From Lachnospiraceae bacterium MD308 (GTDB taxonomy: Bacteria; Bacillota; Clostridia; Lachnospirales; Lachnospiraceae), in the NCBI GenBank assembly GCA_000403475.2, contig KE159797.1, positions 124,001 through 188,000 on the forward strand: a DNA stretch of 64,000 nt. Reading direction: 5' to 3'. The stretch's first letter is position 1. Every line of letters begins with the position of its first letter. Below the pieces are notes generated by a model. That model saw only the letters and a program-made list of their open reading frames with translations, was not told the DNA's origin and did no database searches. Made by a program: the position numbers and the translations under genes. Shown in pieces: positions 28,012-37,411 of the stretch.

Positions 28012-28342
28012 TCATTTATTTATATTATCTATATTATCTATATTAGATATACTTAAAAACTCCTCAATCACTTTCACAAATTCTTCAGCCCTCTCATACT
28101 GTTCCTTTGCATCCTGTAATGATACGATGAAAAAGTCCATATAATCTGTATTATTTCGTATTTGAAATGCCTGACTGATATATTTTGAATATTTCTTCTC
28201 AAACTTTCCTGTCTTCACATATTCTTTCTGAAAATACGCAATTACCCCGACTTCCAGCCTCCAAAAGAATTTTTGATGAGCACAGCCGTTCTCTTGCCAT
28301 CTCCAACCGATATGCTTTTAATTCTTCTCTATTATCAGGCAA
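28012..28342 (-). pseudogene. HEPN toxin gene with an out-of-frame internal deletion
   Basis: Reading begins at TTG 28340-28342 (PDNREELKAYRLEMARERL...LLEAG), typical of the HEPN partner of MNT modules. It then shifts frame and resumes as GVIAYFQKEYVKTGKFEKKYSKYI and RNNTDYMDFFIV to the stop at 28012. Remembered relatives have about 30 residues between these parts, including the RSYYAIFHA segment that carries the Rx4-6H catalytic motif. That part is absent here and the join is out of frame, so the ribonuclease is dead. The 3' end carries a 9-bp tandem repeat (AATATAGAT) that encodes NIDNID. Confidence 0.7.
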
Positions 28343-28712
28343 CGACTTCTACCCCCTCATTCTCAATGTTTCTATAATAAGGTAAATCATTTTTATAGTT
28401 CTCATACTCTGCAAAAGGGATTACCGTAGGAGATACAATCGTACCATATTCCAACTCCAGATCAGATGAAATATCCCACACGTTTTTCAAACCTTTTTGA
28501 AGACTTTCTCGTTCTCCCTCCACAATAGCCACGATATCTATATCCGAATCCTTTTGATAATTGCCTCTTGCATAGGAGCCATACAGAATAATTTTTACAA
28601 TACTTTCTCCATATACTGATTGATATGCCTGAGTCATTGCTCGCAATATTAAATTCAGTTCATTTCGTGTACACATTTCTTCCACATTCCTTTCAAGCGT
28701 TACACTACTCAA
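28335..28712 (-). CDS. MNT-type nucleotidyltransferase antitoxin
   Basis: This 125-residue minimal nucleotidyltransferase has the motif GSYARGNYQKDSDIDIVAIV (GSxxRG...DxD) and SPTVIPFAEYENY. In HEPN-MNT modules this protein neutralises the HEPN RNase, in known cases by adenylylating it. It overlaps the start of the HEPN pseudogene. The antitoxin frame is intact while the toxin is broken, the expected order of decay. Confidence 0.85.
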   Translation of the reverse strand: MSSVTLERNVEEMCTRNELNLILRAMTQAYQSVYGESIVKIILYGSYARGNYQKDSDIDIVAIVEGERESLQKGLKNVWDISSDLELEYGTIVSPTVIPFAEYENYKNDLPYYRNIENEGVEVVA

Positions 28713-28910
28713 TCATTAACTACTAAATTAATTGCATCGCATAACAAAATATTTTAACTCATTATAACCCTATTCACCTGAAAATAAAAGTAATCTTGTA
28801 ATAAATCCGAAAAGCATCTATCTTGAAAAATGGCAAAGTTCATGTTAAAATTATCCTGCAATAAAAATATCTTATAATCCAAATCTATTCTTTATTGCAG
28901 GAGGAATCTT

Positions 28911-30938
28911 ATGAAATTTCTAGTAAACAGAAAGCTTGCAACACGCATCAGTATTATTACCACGGCAATCACCTTTGCGGGCATGCTGCTGCTCTGGTTC
29001 GTTGTATCCAGTCGCGCCGCTTCTATGGTTAAGAGCAACATCACTAACCAGATGACCGACGCTGTAGAATCCAGAGCCGCAATCATAAATGATTATGTAG
29101 CCTCCGCAGAGGAATATATGACCGCCTTTGCTCTCGGAAGTGAGGTGCGCGATCTGCTGAAAGATCCCGAGAACCCCGACCTGCTGAAAAAAGGCCAAAA
29201 ATATACGGAAGATTTTGCCGCAGTCAAAGGTGTCTTTGAAGGACTTTACATCGGCACCCCTTCCACTTACATATTGACCCACACCTCCCAGGGCGCTATC
29301 GGGATGACTACCCGCAAGGGCGACTCGCTTGACGAGTTCCGCGACACAATACTGGCAAAGCCCGAGCTCACCAATCTTGGTATCATGAAGTCCCCGGGAA
29401 CCGGAAGTATGATCTTATCAATGTACTACCCGCTTTTTGACGGCAAAGAGTGCATCGGCTATGTAGGCTCCGGCGTATATGCCAGCCGGCTGATGGACTC
29501 ACTGCTGAACCTGGATATTGAAGGGCTGCCTAACAGCGAGTATGTATTTTTGAATGTAGATACCGGCATGTATCTGTACCATGAGAATGAGGAGCTTCTG
29601 AATACTCAGACAACCGACAAAGGATATCAGGAGATTCTCCAGCGCATCAAAAAGAATGGCAGCACAAAGGCCGGTACATATTCCTATAAAGATGAAAACG
29701 GCGTAAAACAGTTAGTCGTCTATAAATACTTAAAAGATCGTAACTGGGTATTCATGGTTCGTGACAATGCATCGGAAGTCTATGGGGAAGTGACAACCGT
29801 ACGCATCACGGTAGGAATACTTTGCGCGGCTGTAGCAGCAGTCATTATGCTGGTCACACTACTGATCCTTTACCGGGAAGGCCGGGAGCTTATGGTCATG
29901 GAACGTGCGATCCGCCGTCTTGGAAATCTGGAGCTTTCCGTTGACCGTGAACTCAAGCCCTTTTACGGAAGAGAAGATGAAATCGGCATGATCGCCCAGA
30001 CAATCCACCATGTGTGCGAATGCCTGCGGAAAACCATTGACGATATCGGCCGTATCCTTGGCGAGATGGCCGACGGCAACATAGCTGTAGACGTTCAGAA
30101 AAATGAAGATTATTATATCGGGGATTTCAGGGTTCTCGCCGAGAGCTTAAAGAGCATCCGCACGCATCTCACCGGCGTTATGCGCGACATTACACAGGTT
30201 GCTCATCAGGTTGACAGCGGAGCAAATCAGGTATCGGAGGGCGCTCAGGCCTTGTCCCAGGGAACTTTGCAGCAGGAAGCATCTATGGGCGGACTTGTAT
30301 CGAATGTCGCTGATATGACAGAGCAGATCCAAAACAGCACCGTCCGCTGCAGCAACGCCAGCAATCTTGTTGACAAGGCGGCGGGCTTTGCGGCTGAAGC
30401 TGACTTGAAGATGGAGCAGTTGATGACTGCCACCAAAAATATTGACCAATCCTCAGTTAAAATTGTCAGCATCATAAAGACCATAGAAGATATTGCCTTC
30501 CAGACAAACATCCTTGCACTGAACGCCACCGTAGAGGCTGTCCGGGCCGGGGAAGCCGGAAAAGGATTCTCCGTAGTATCTAACGAAGTTAAAAGCCTTG
30601 CAGCCAAGTCTTCCGAGGCCGCGAGAAACACAAGCAGCCTGATTGGCGACTCCATTGACGCCGCAAAATCCGGCACAGAGTCTTCAAACCTTGCTATTTC
30701 TGCAATGCAGGTTATTAATGAATGTATTCAATCTATCAAAACACTGATGGATGAGATTTCACTTGCCAGCGTCCAGCAAGCAGAAATGATTGCTTCCGTT
30801 GAAGGCCGAATCAAAGAAGTCTCCAGGGTAATACAGGAGAACTCCGCCGCCGCCGAAAAGAGCGCGACGATCTCCAACGAATTATCCAACCAGGCAAAGA
30901 CGCTGAACCGACTGCTCAGCCAGTTCCGTATCAGATAA
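28911..30938 (+). CDS. Methyl-accepting chemotaxis protein
   Basis: This 675-residue membrane chemoreceptor has TM1 at about 12-33, an extracellular Cache-like sensor at about 35-285 ([35 protein letters not shown]), TM2 at about 295-320, HAMP-like helices and a signalling domain. The hairpin tip reads [20 protein letters not shown], close to the consensus for CheA/CheW contact. The ligand is unknown. It is monocistronic with AGGAGG before the ATG and a strong terminator behind. It implies motility or chemotaxis genes elsewhere. The 200-bp upstream gap shows no clear promoter beyond a TATAAT at 28873-28878. Confidence 0.93.
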   Translation: MKFLVNRKLATRISIITTAITFAGMLLLWFVVSSRAASMVKSNITNQMTDAVESRAAIINDYVASAEEYMTAFALGSEVRDLLKDPENPDLLKKGQKYTEDFAAVKGVFEGLYIGTPSTYILTHTSQGAIGMTTRKGDSLDEFRDTILAKPELTNLGIMKSPGTGSMILSMYYPLFDGKECIGYVGSGVYASRLMDSLLNLDIEGLPNSEYVFLNVDTGMYLYHENEELLNTQTTDKGYQEILQRIKKNGSTKAGTYSYKDENGVKQLVVYKYLKDRNWVFMVRDNASEVYGEVTTVRITVGILCAAVAAVIMLVTLLILYREGRELMVMERAIRRLGNLELSVDRELKPFYGREDEIGMIAQTIHHVCECLRKTIDDIGRILGEMADGNIAVDVQKNEDYYIGDFRVLAESLKSIRTHLTGVMRDITQVAHQVDSGANQVSEGAQALSQGTLQQEASMGGLVSNVADMTEQIQNSTVRCSNASNLVDKAAGFAAEADLKMEQLMTATKNIDQSSVKIVSIIKTIEDIAFQTNILALNATVEAVRAGEAGKGFSVVSNEVKSLAAKSSEAARNTSSLIGDSIDAAKSGTESSNLAISAMQVINECIQSIKTLMDEISLASVQQAEMIASVEGRIKEVSRVIQENSAAAEKSATISNELSNQAKTLNRLLSQFRIR

Positions 30939-30964
30939 ACGATTGTATATAAGATACATCTATA

Positions 30965-31017
30965 AAAGAATTGCGGCAGAAAAGCATGAAGCCTTTCTGC
31001 CGCAATTCTCTTTTTTT
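30965..31017. terminator. Strong bidirectional terminator
   Basis: GAATTGCGGCAGAAA pairs with TTTCTGCCGCAATTC. A run of T follows on the plus strand, and TTCTTTTAT on the minus strand. It lies between the convergent chemoreceptor and HPr-like genes. Confidence 0.9.
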
Positions 31018-31031
31018 ATATGGTTCCCTGA

Positions 31032-31265
31032 TTAACCGTTGATCATAAAAGCAACCAGCTTATCAATATCCTCTTTTTCATGTGCCACAATCTCAAGCTC
31101 CGGAATCTCTCCGTTAGAGAAAATATTCGCAAGAGATACATACTGGGATAACTTAGACTTCAGATTCAATCTGTCTCCTTCTCCTGTCACAAGCTCTACC
31201 TTTCCTTTACAACTATCTACTACGCTAAAAAACTTCTCTACATCTGTAATATTCTGTACTTTCAT
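31032..31265 (-). CDS. Small HPr-like fold protein lacking the phosphorylatable histidine
   Basis: This is a 77-residue protein. The segment GDRLNLKSKLSQYVSLANIF and the following LEIVAHEKEDIDKLVAFM resemble the second half of HPr (VNLKSIMGVMSL, then TVDGADE). The N-terminal part where HPr has the active His reads ITDVEKFFSVVDSCKG, with no His. It therefore cannot act as a PTS phosphocarrier of the usual kind. The HPr relation is my own pattern match and is uncertain. It lies 50 bp downstream of cvfB. Confidence 0.5.
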   Translation of the reverse strand: MKVQNITDVEKFFSVVDSCKGKVELVTGEGDRLNLKSKLSQYVSLANIFSNGEIPELEIVAHEKEDIDKLVAFMING

Positions 31266-31315
31266 ATTACCTCTCCTTTCAAAACACTCTTTTCTTCTTA
31301 CGCCATCAGTATAAC

Positions 31316-32158
31316 TTATTTTTCCAGAATTTCAATACCTTTTTCATCAATTCGTATTTTTTGTTCTTTTAACAGCCTTCCAACTGCACGTTTGAATGCA
31401 TTTTTACTAAAGCCAAATTCCTTTTTGATCAACTCTGCATCGGATTTGTCAGTAAATGGCAGTTTTCCGCCGGACATTTTCAACCTTTTCAACAACGTCT
31501 GCGCATCGTCTTCCATCTGCAAAAACGCTTTTTTCCGCACGCTTAAGTTTAATTTTCCATCTTCACGTACTTTTGTGACCCTCGCCGTTATCTTATCTCC
31601 TACTTTCAGGTTCCCAAAGTCCTCCCGTTTGGGAATTAACCCGGAATATCTGTCATCCACCGCCACAAAAACACCAAAGTTGTCGCTGATTTCATAAACC
31701 GTTCCCTGCACTTCATCGTCTTTCTGATAGTCTGATTCCGTCTCAAGCCTTGAATATACCTTCATGGTCGCACACAGTCTTCCGGTCTTGTCCTCATAAA
31801 GCGCTACCAGCACCTCATCTCCCTTAGAGAGCTTTGCTGTCTGCTCTTTAAACGGAAGCAGCAAATCCTTAGGAAGCCCCCAATCAAGAAATGCCCCAAT
31901 CCGGCCTGTGTCCACAACGGTAAGCACCTTAAGCTCTCCCAGCATAATCTTCGGCGTGTGAGTCGTAGCAATCAAACGGTCGTCCGAATCTTTATATAGA
32001 AACACTTCTACCGGATCGCCAATCTCGATCCCTGCCGGAACCTGCTTTTTCGGAAGCAGAACCCGCTCCTCACTGGTGCCTAAGTATACTCCAAAATCTA
32101 CCTTTTTCACCACCATCAATGTTCTTTTTTTTCCTATTTCTTCCTGTAACCTCATCAT
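31316..32158 (-). CDS. cvfB: CvfB-type S1 RNA-binding protein
   Basis: This 280-residue protein has several S1-like beta-barrel modules (VDFGVYLGTSEERVLLP, GRIGAFLDWGLPKDLLLP, DNFGVFVAVDDRYSGLIP with KVREDGKLNLSVRKK) and a C-terminal winged-helix segment (FGFSKNAFKRAVGRLLKEQ). This is the architecture of CvfB/YitL, an RNA-binding regulator. It follows the acyl-ACP thioesterase gene by 6 bp, in the same operon. Confidence 0.88.
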   Translation of the reverse strand: MMRLQEEIGKKRTLMVVKKVDFGVYLGTSEERVLLPKKQVPAGIEIGDPVEVFLYKDSDDRLIATTHTPKIMLGELKVLTVVDTGRIGAFLDWGLPKDLLLPFKEQTAKLSKGDEVLVALYEDKTGRLCATMKVYSRLETESDYQKDDEVQGTVYEISDNFGVFVAVDDRYSGLIPKREDFGNLKVGDKITARVTKVREDGKLNLSVRKKAFLQMEDDAQTLLKRLKMSGGKLPFTDKSDAELIKKEFGFSKNAFKRAVGRLLKEQKIRIDEKGIEILEK

Positions 32159-32164
32159 CTTCTC

Positions 32165-32881
32165 CTATGTTCTGAATTCTACTGCTGCAAATGTCTGTCC
32201 TTCTATACCGCAAAGCTCCACGACCGTCCGGCCTGTATCTCTGCCTACTCTCGGCACAATAATGTCTTTATATACCGCTGATTTTTTATACTCTGCCCGC
32301 ACCTGCCTTACAGGCTCTCCCTCGTACAGCTCTTTTGCCATCTGTATGTACTGGCAGTTATTTACATGCTCGTTGGTGTCAATATGATATTTGCACACCG
32401 GAAAGGATGCTGCCTCTGCCATATTTTCCGGAAGCTCAATCTTTCTGGGTACAGCTTTCATCTCAAGAGGCTCCGATACGCCGTAAGCCTTTATCTCTTC
32501 TGCGTCCGGCTTCACAGGGCGCCCTTTTTTTATATCCATATAGACCCACAGCGAATTCGCACAGGCAATCATCTTATTCTGCCCATCCTTCATACAAAAA
32601 TTTCTGTCTCCGCAGATGCCCTTAAATCCTGACGCCCATGTACTGACACTGATATCTTCCCCCAGCCTGGGATAACGGTCAATTACAATCTGCCACGCAG
32701 ACAGCATCCATGCCCGATTTATTTTTCCAAGAAATTCCAGCCCATGCCCGATACTCTCCGAATGGAAAATACTGCTGTCCTGAAAATAATTAATAACTGC
32801 CGGGAGCGTCATCTTCCTTGAATGGTCAATCTCACTGAAACGCACCCTGCCCTTTATCGTATACTCATTTGCTCTCGTCAT
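32165..32881 (-). CDS. Acyl-ACP thioesterase (FatA/FatB family)
   Basis: This 238-residue double-hotdog enzyme releases fatty acids from acyl-ACP. Seen: the N-terminal hotdog RVRFSEIDHSRKMTLPAVINYFQD and the C-terminal DTNEHVNNCQYIQMA, the family motif where N and H are catalytic (usual form DxNxHVNN). The start at ATG 32879-32881 overlaps the end of spoIIR by 17 bp. It probably contributes to membrane fatty acid turnover or chain-length control. Confidence 0.88.
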   Translation of the reverse strand: MTRANEYTIKGRVRFSEIDHSRKMTLPAVINYFQDSSIFHSESIGHGLEFLGKINRAWMLSAWQIVIDRYPRLGEDISVSTWASGFKGICGDRNFCMKDGQNKMIACANSLWVYMDIKKGRPVKPDAEEIKAYGVSEPLEMKAVPRKIELPENMAEAASFPVCKYHIDTNEHVNNCQYIQMAKELYEGEPVRQVRAEYKKSAVYKDIIVPRVGRDTGRTVVELCGIEGQTFAAVEFRT

Positions 32882-33605
32882 CTGTTCCCTCTCCAAAGAA
32901 AAAACTCTTAATCTTAAAATCCGATGTTGCTGTCACCATCTCATATTCCTCATCGGTCAGCACTTCCCTAAGCTCCTCTTTTCCTTCCTCGTCCACAACT
33001 GCACAGGTGGCAGAGGTAAAGCATAGATTCGGGTACAGCACGCACCACCAGTTTTGTCCCTTCGCTTTTCCTAATTTTATGCGGAGCGCCTCGTAGTAGC
33101 CCTGCGGAAATGTGATGTCTCCATATCGCTTGTCCGGAAAATAACAGACAGACACCTCCGCCTTCGCCCGGTAGGAATACCCTTCTTCCCGGATCACGCT
33201 CTCGGCAACATCCTCAATCTCCCGCAGATGTTCCTTAGCCCACTTCTTTGTCTGGCTCGCCGATACCATATCCTCATTGCCGGACATGGTCTGCTTCATA
33301 TACTCAAGCACCTTATCCCTGACCTTAAGCTTCACGCTCTGCGCCTCGTCGCTGTCGCTGTCGGCCAATACATGGAACCGGAATACTTCTTTTGAGAGAT
33401 TGCCCTGTATCTTGGAAATCCTCGCATCGACCTCCATCGCCCGCTGGGAGACATAAGCCCCCGTCAGAAAAGCTCCGATACAGATTCCCAGTATAACACA
33501 GATTATCTTTTTTATCCTGTCTTTTTTGTCTCTATTTTCATCTTCCCAGGTTTCTTCAAGGAAATTCTCCTGCATAGTCTCTGTCCAGATTGTCTCTTCT
33601 TTCAC
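32865..33605 (-). CDS. spoIIR: Stage II sporulation protein R
   Basis: This is the secreted forespore signal that activates SpoIIGA and so processing of pro-sigma-E in the mother cell. The protein of about 246 residues has one N-terminal membrane helix (IICVILGICIGAFLTGAYVS), then the SpoIIR core FRFHVLADSDSDEAQSVKLKVRDKVL and WWCVLYPNLCF. The start GTG 33603-33605 has AAGGAGG 9 nt upstream. That site is buried in a hairpin. Direct evidence that the host sporulates. Confidence 0.93.
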   Translation of the reverse strand: MKEETIWTETMQENFLEETWEDENRDKKDRIKKIICVILGICIGAFLTGAYVSQRAMEVDARISKIQGNLSKEVFRFHVLADSDSDEAQSVKLKVRDKVLEYMKQTMSGNEDMVSASQTKKWAKEHLREIEDVAESVIREEGYSYRAKAEVSVCYFPDKRYGDITFPQGYYEALRIKLGKAKGQNWWCVLYPNLCFTSATCAVVDEEGKEELREVLTDEEYEMVTATSDFKIKSFFFGEGTDDESK

Positions 33606-33615
33606 CGTTATGTAC

Positions 33616-33637
33616 CTCCTTATACTCATATAAGGAG
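33616..33637 (-). promoter_or_regulatory. Hairpin covering the spoIIR ribosome binding site
   Basis: On the minus strand, CTCCTTATA-TGAG-TATAAGGAG is a perfect 9-bp stem with a 4-nt loop. Its 3' arm contains the AAGGAG of the spoIIR ribosome binding site. There is no U tract, so translational control is more likely than termination. Confidence 0.55.
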
Positions 33638-33667
33638 TCTTGCCAAGTTCTGGAAATGCTATTCAGT

Positions 33668-34345
33668 CTAATTTTGTTTTGTGCGTATTGTATCCATCAC
33701 CGCATTTACCTGGTTGTCAATATGCTCACATACAATCCTTGCCGCCTCTTCCTTCTCCCCGCCGCTTATCCGGTCGATAATCTCCCTGTGCTCCTTAAGC
33801 AGTTTCGGGTACACCTCCTCATTTTTCAGGTACTCGATCCGGTAACGGTACATTTGCTCATGAAGATTATTGAGCAGCTGGATAAGCTTCTGATTCTTCG
33901 TCGCTGTATAGATCACATCGTGGAAACGTACATCCGCCTCCGCAATCTCTGTGATATCTTTGCTTTTCAGTGTCCGTTTAAAATTCTCGGCAGCCAGAGA
34001 AAGCTCTTTAATCTCTTCTTTTGTAATCCGGTCACAAGTAAGCTTCACAGACAATTCTTCTAATGCCCTCCTCACTTCAAGGACATCCTTAAGGCTCTTC
34101 TCGCTAATATCTGCCACTTCCGCTCCTTTTCTCGGGATCATGAGAACCAGACCTTCTAGTTCCAGCTTTCTTATCGCCTCGCGAATCGGGGTTCGGCTGA
34201 CTCCCAGCTTGTTAGCAAGCTGGATCTCCATCAACCGCTCGCCGGGCTTTAATTCCCCCCGCAAAATCGCCTGACGAAGTGTGTTGAACACCACGTCACG
34301 AAGCGGCAGATATTCGTTCATTGTGACATTAAAGTTTGGTTCCAC
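33668..34345 (-). CDS. GntR-family regulator with FCD domain
   Basis: This 225-residue regulator has a GntR winged helix (about 12-78: LRQAILRGELKPGERLMEIQ, LGVSRTPIREAIRKLELEGLV) and an all-helical FCD ligand domain (about 85-215) with metal-binding-type residues (DVRFHDVIY, EHREIIDRI, HIDNQVNAV). The effector is unknown. GTG start with GGGAGG upstream. It begins 2 bp after the ispE stop, so it is co-transcribed with ispE, an association seen in other Clostridia. Confidence 0.88.
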   Translation of the reverse strand: MEPNFNVTMNEYLPLRDVVFNTLRQAILRGELKPGERLMEIQLANKLGVSRTPIREAIRKLELEGLVLMIPRKGAEVADISEKSLKDVLEVRRALEELSVKLTCDRITKEEIKELSLAAENFKRTLKSKDITEIAEADVRFHDVIYTATKNQKLIQLLNNLHEQMYRYRIEYLKNEEVYPKLLKEHREIIDRISGGEKEEAARIVCEHIDNQVNAVMDTIRTKQN

Positions 34346-34347
34346 GA

Positions 34348-35223
34348 TTATTTCCTCCCTGCATTGTGGACGTTTACCACGTACACCTGCTTCGCTAATT
34401 GTGTCTCTTTTATCTTCTGGGCTGCTATCTTCGCCCGGTTCTTATCATCAAAAATCCCGAATACGGTAGGGCCGCTGCCGCTCATCATAGCGTTCATGGC
34501 ACCTGCTGCCTTCATAGTATTCTTAATCTCATCGATTACAGGATATTCCTCAACGGTAACACGCTCAAGCACATTTCCCATATTAGAAGCGACTTTTGAA
34601 AGGTTCTGCTCCGTTAAGCCCTCGATAATCCCGTCTATGTCCGGATGTTCCCCGGTCTCCCGGGAGTCGAGCTTTTCATAGACAAGCTTCGTCGACACAG
34701 CCACCGGAGGCTTCGCTAACAACACGTAGCACTTCGGCATAGGCGCAAGCGGCGTAAGAATCTCCCCGATGCCTTCTGCAAGGACGGTTCCCCGCATAAT
34801 ACAGTAAGGAACATCCGCCCCCAGCGTCACGCCTCTTTTCATCAACTCCTCCGTCGAAAGTCCCAGCTCAAACATCCGATTCATCCCGAAAAGCACTGCC
34901 GCCGCATTCGAGCTGCCTCCTGCCATGCCCGCCGCCACAGGAATATGCTTTTCCAGATGAATGCTTATTCCCTCCTCAATATGGAATTCATCCTTCAGAA
35001 GCTTCGCCGCCCGGTATGCCAGATTATTCTCATTGACCGGAAGATAATAGAGATTGGTCTCTATCCCGATTCCGGATTTTCTTCTCTTTTTTATGGTAAT
35101 CTGATCATACAGGTAAACGGTCTGCATCACCATGCGCACGTCATGGTATCCGTTCTCCCTTCTCCCGAGTACATCAAGCCCCAGATTAATCTTACCAAGA
35201 GCCTTTAGTTCTATTCTATTCAT
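34348..35223 (-). CDS. ispE: 4-diphosphocytidyl-2-C-methyl-D-erythritol kinase
   Basis: GHMP kinase of the MEP isoprenoid pathway. At 291 residues it has the N-terminal KALGKINLGLDVLGRRENGYHD, ATP loop PVAAGMAGGSSNAAAVL and C-terminal MSGSGPTVFGIF. The start at ATG 35221-35223 has AGGAG upstream. It lies between the SPOCS gene and the GntR gene on the same strand. Confidence 0.95.
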   Translation of the reverse strand: MNRIELKALGKINLGLDVLGRRENGYHDVRMVMQTVYLYDQITIKKRRKSGIGIETNLYYLPVNENNLAYRAAKLLKDEFHIEEGISIHLEKHIPVAAGMAGGSSNAAAVLFGMNRMFELGLSTEELMKRGVTLGADVPYCIMRGTVLAEGIGEILTPLAPMPKCYVLLAKPPVAVSTKLVYEKLDSRETGEHPDIDGIIEGLTEQNLSKVASNMGNVLERVTVEEYPVIDEIKNTMKAAGAMNAMMSGSGPTVFGIFDDKNRAKIAAQKIKETQLAKQVYVVNVHNAGRK

Positions 35224-35269
35224 GTTTTTTCTCCTGCACACTGCACTTTGTATCTTGTATACAATATGC

Positions 35270-36829
35270 TTATAGTATACTCATATTTTCTTTAAAAATC
35301 AACAATTTTTCTCCTGGTTTTATATCAGAATTTGTTTTTTCATTAATTTCCATAATTCCATCGACCGTGGTGCTGTAATGTTTTGCCAGATTCCACAACT
35401 CATCGCCCTCTTTTACGATATACCCGATGATTCCTGGCCGTTTCTCAAGCTCCTCAAGATTAATCGGTTCTTCATCGATTTCCTCAATATCTGCTACCGG
35501 AACCGGCTGTTTGACGAAACAGTTGAATGCAAGCACTGCCTTCACCTCAATCTCGCCATTCCCCAGCAGTCCAATGCTAAGCTGCTCTACTGCACTCACC
35601 AAATCAAACCGCATATCTTCTGTCGTCTCATTGCTCTCCAGCAAGTAGGAAAACGGAACCATCCCCTGCCATACATCAAATGGGATGTCGTCGTCTGCCT
35701 TGACGTAGAGGAAAAATACATGGAGCACCCCTTCAATCTTGATTCCCTCCGGGACTGCTTCCGTATGCTCAAGCTGTATCCTTGCATTGCTGTGGCAAAT
35801 CTGCAGGATATCGTCCTTTATCTCCGGAAGAAGAAGCCGCTCTGCAATCTTGCATTTGGAATGGTTCTGCATCAGAGAACGCTCCAACGCTTTATCCGCA
35901 ATCTTCGGACGGCAGACCTTATCGAGCGAATATACATCCTCCAAAAGCTCAACCGTCTCTTCCTCATACACGATAATGCGCGCTTCTAACGTCGCCTCGA
36001 TACCAAGAAGCCGCATCTCGCCGTCCTCATCCATACGCACGTCGATAGACACATCGGTGACTGACGGATAGACCTGGTGGAACATCCCTTCCTGGGCGCC
36101 GTTTATCTCCATCCTTCCCTCATAGGGAATCGTCTGCTCGAACCAGTCTGTTTTTCCTTCCAGTGATTCATAAAAGCAGAACAAAAGGAGCTCCCCCTGC
36201 AAGATAAGCTCATCCTGCACAATCCGCGTATCCAATTTCCTCGGAGAGACTGCCGTCCAAAGCAGCACGCCTACCGTCTCTTTCGTCCCGCCGATTGTAA
36301 TCTCCTCCTTAATCCGGTAGGTATCCTTTTTTACGGCAAAAAGCTTCAGGATATCTTTCTTTGCGTATTTTTTATACAATCCGCCGTCCCCGGAGGCGTC
36401 CATTGTCAGATGTTGCTCCTGCCGCCCTTCTGAGCAGAGGGAGAATTCTACCAGCGCTTTGATGTTTAGCTTCCGTGAGTGAATCATCGTCACATTCACA
36501 TCGCAGTCCATCGTCTTAATAAACAGATTCTCCTCCGGCTCCTCCTCGGCATAGACCATTTCCTCAAAGGGTATCCGTCCCTCTAAAAATGCAAGCCGCA
36601 TCTCCCCCTCATCCGTAGCATAGAGCACCTTGAAATTCATCTTTCCCGACACCCGCACATAATTTTCCACCCGTTTGATGTCATCAATCAGAAGGCTTCC
36701 CTCGCCTAAGATTACCCTCTTTACATCATGCTTGGCATCCGGAACATTGTAATCGTCGTCAATATAAAACTGGTCTGTAATTGTCCTGCCCTGACGATAG
36801 ACAAGAAATTCCTTTTTCTCATATTCCAT
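35270..36829 (-). CDS. SPOCS (DUF3794) and LysM domain spore protein
   Basis: This 519-residue protein has repeated SPOCS/DUF3794 beta modules (about 20-120, 170-290 and 330-440) and a C-terminal LysM domain (about 465-515: YIVKEGDELWNLAKHYSTTVDGIMEIN spans its core). Such proteins are predicted spore-coat or cortex-associated factors in Clostridia. It lies just upstream of ispE. RBS GAGGAGGG precedes the ATG. Confidence 0.85.
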   Translation of the reverse strand: MEYEKKEFLVYRQGRTITDQFYIDDDYNVPDAKHDVKRVILGEGSLLIDDIKRVENYVRVSGKMNFKVLYATDEGEMRLAFLEGRIPFEEMVYAEEEPEENLFIKTMDCDVNVTMIHSRKLNIKALVEFSLCSEGRQEQHLTMDASGDGGLYKKYAKKDILKLFAVKKDTYRIKEEITIGGTKETVGVLLWTAVSPRKLDTRIVQDELILQGELLLFCFYESLEGKTDWFEQTIPYEGRMEINGAQEGMFHQVYPSVTDVSIDVRMDEDGEMRLLGIEATLEARIIVYEEETVELLEDVYSLDKVCRPKIADKALERSLMQNHSKCKIAERLLLPEIKDDILQICHSNARIQLEHTEAVPEGIKIEGVLHVFFLYVKADDDIPFDVWQGMVPFSYLLESNETTEDMRFDLVSAVEQLSIGLLGNGEIEVKAVLAFNCFVKQPVPVADIEEIDEEPINLEELEKRPGIIGYIVKEGDELWNLAKHYSTTVDGIMEINEKTNSDIKPGEKLLIFKENMSIL

Positions 36830-36844
36830 TCCCTGAACCCTCCT

Positions 36845-37252
36845 CTAATCAAATACTACATTCTTGTCACTGTACTCCATCTTCACGATCACGTACGGAT
36901 ATGTCTTACCCTCTATGATTTCTTCACTCTTCGGCGGGCCCAGCAGATTGGTCTTCAGATAGATGCCGTCCTTCGCCTCATAGCAGGACTTCACCTCCAC
37001 ACTGTAGCCGCTGGTATCCTGGCCGCCGTATCCCCGGGCTATATACAGATAACCGTTATCCGCATAACTGATCTCAAAGGTCTTTTCTTTTTTCTCGTCG
37101 ATTTTTTTCTGAAGCTCCTCGGGGGCGTCATAGGAATCTACCACCGTAAAGTCAATATCCCGGAGCTTTTCCTTATCCTCTTTTTTTACGGAGCATGCGC
37201 ACAAAAGAAACATGCACCCTGTCAGAAGTATGTAAAGAGCCGTCTTTTTCAT
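36845..37252 (-). CDS. PrcB-like lipoprotein
   Basis: This 135-residue lipoprotein has lipobox LCAC (Cys20), a short Lys/Asp/Glu linker and a beta-rich domain resembling the PrcB C-terminal domain (GYLYIARGYGGQDTSGYSVEV, YPYVIVKMEYSD). The function is unknown. PrcB is a protease-complex partner in spirochaetes, and the domain is widespread in Clostridia. It sits 15 bp upstream of the SPOCS gene on the same strand. Confidence 0.7.
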   Translation of the reverse strand: MKKTALYILLTGCMFLLCACSVKKEDKEKLRDIDFTVVDSYDAPEELQKKIDEKKEKTFEISYADNGYLYIARGYGGQDTSGYSVEVKSCYEAKDGIYLKTNLLGPPKSEEIIEGKTYPYVIVKMEYSDKNVVFD

Positions 37253-37411
37253 CTACACTCCACAGACACATTCTCATTAATATCATACACAGCCTTTCTG
37301 TGAAAAATTCCTTTTTATTCTGCAAACTGAAAATTTATTGCTTATTCCCCGATGCCCGCAAATGTGGTATACTGTTATCATTAATATGGCAAAATAAGGA
37401 GACTATATCAT

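Noticed and set aside
35378-35989. Plus-strand ORF of 203 residues
   Set aside because: Antisense to the SPOCS/LysM gene, which has a clear domain structure.
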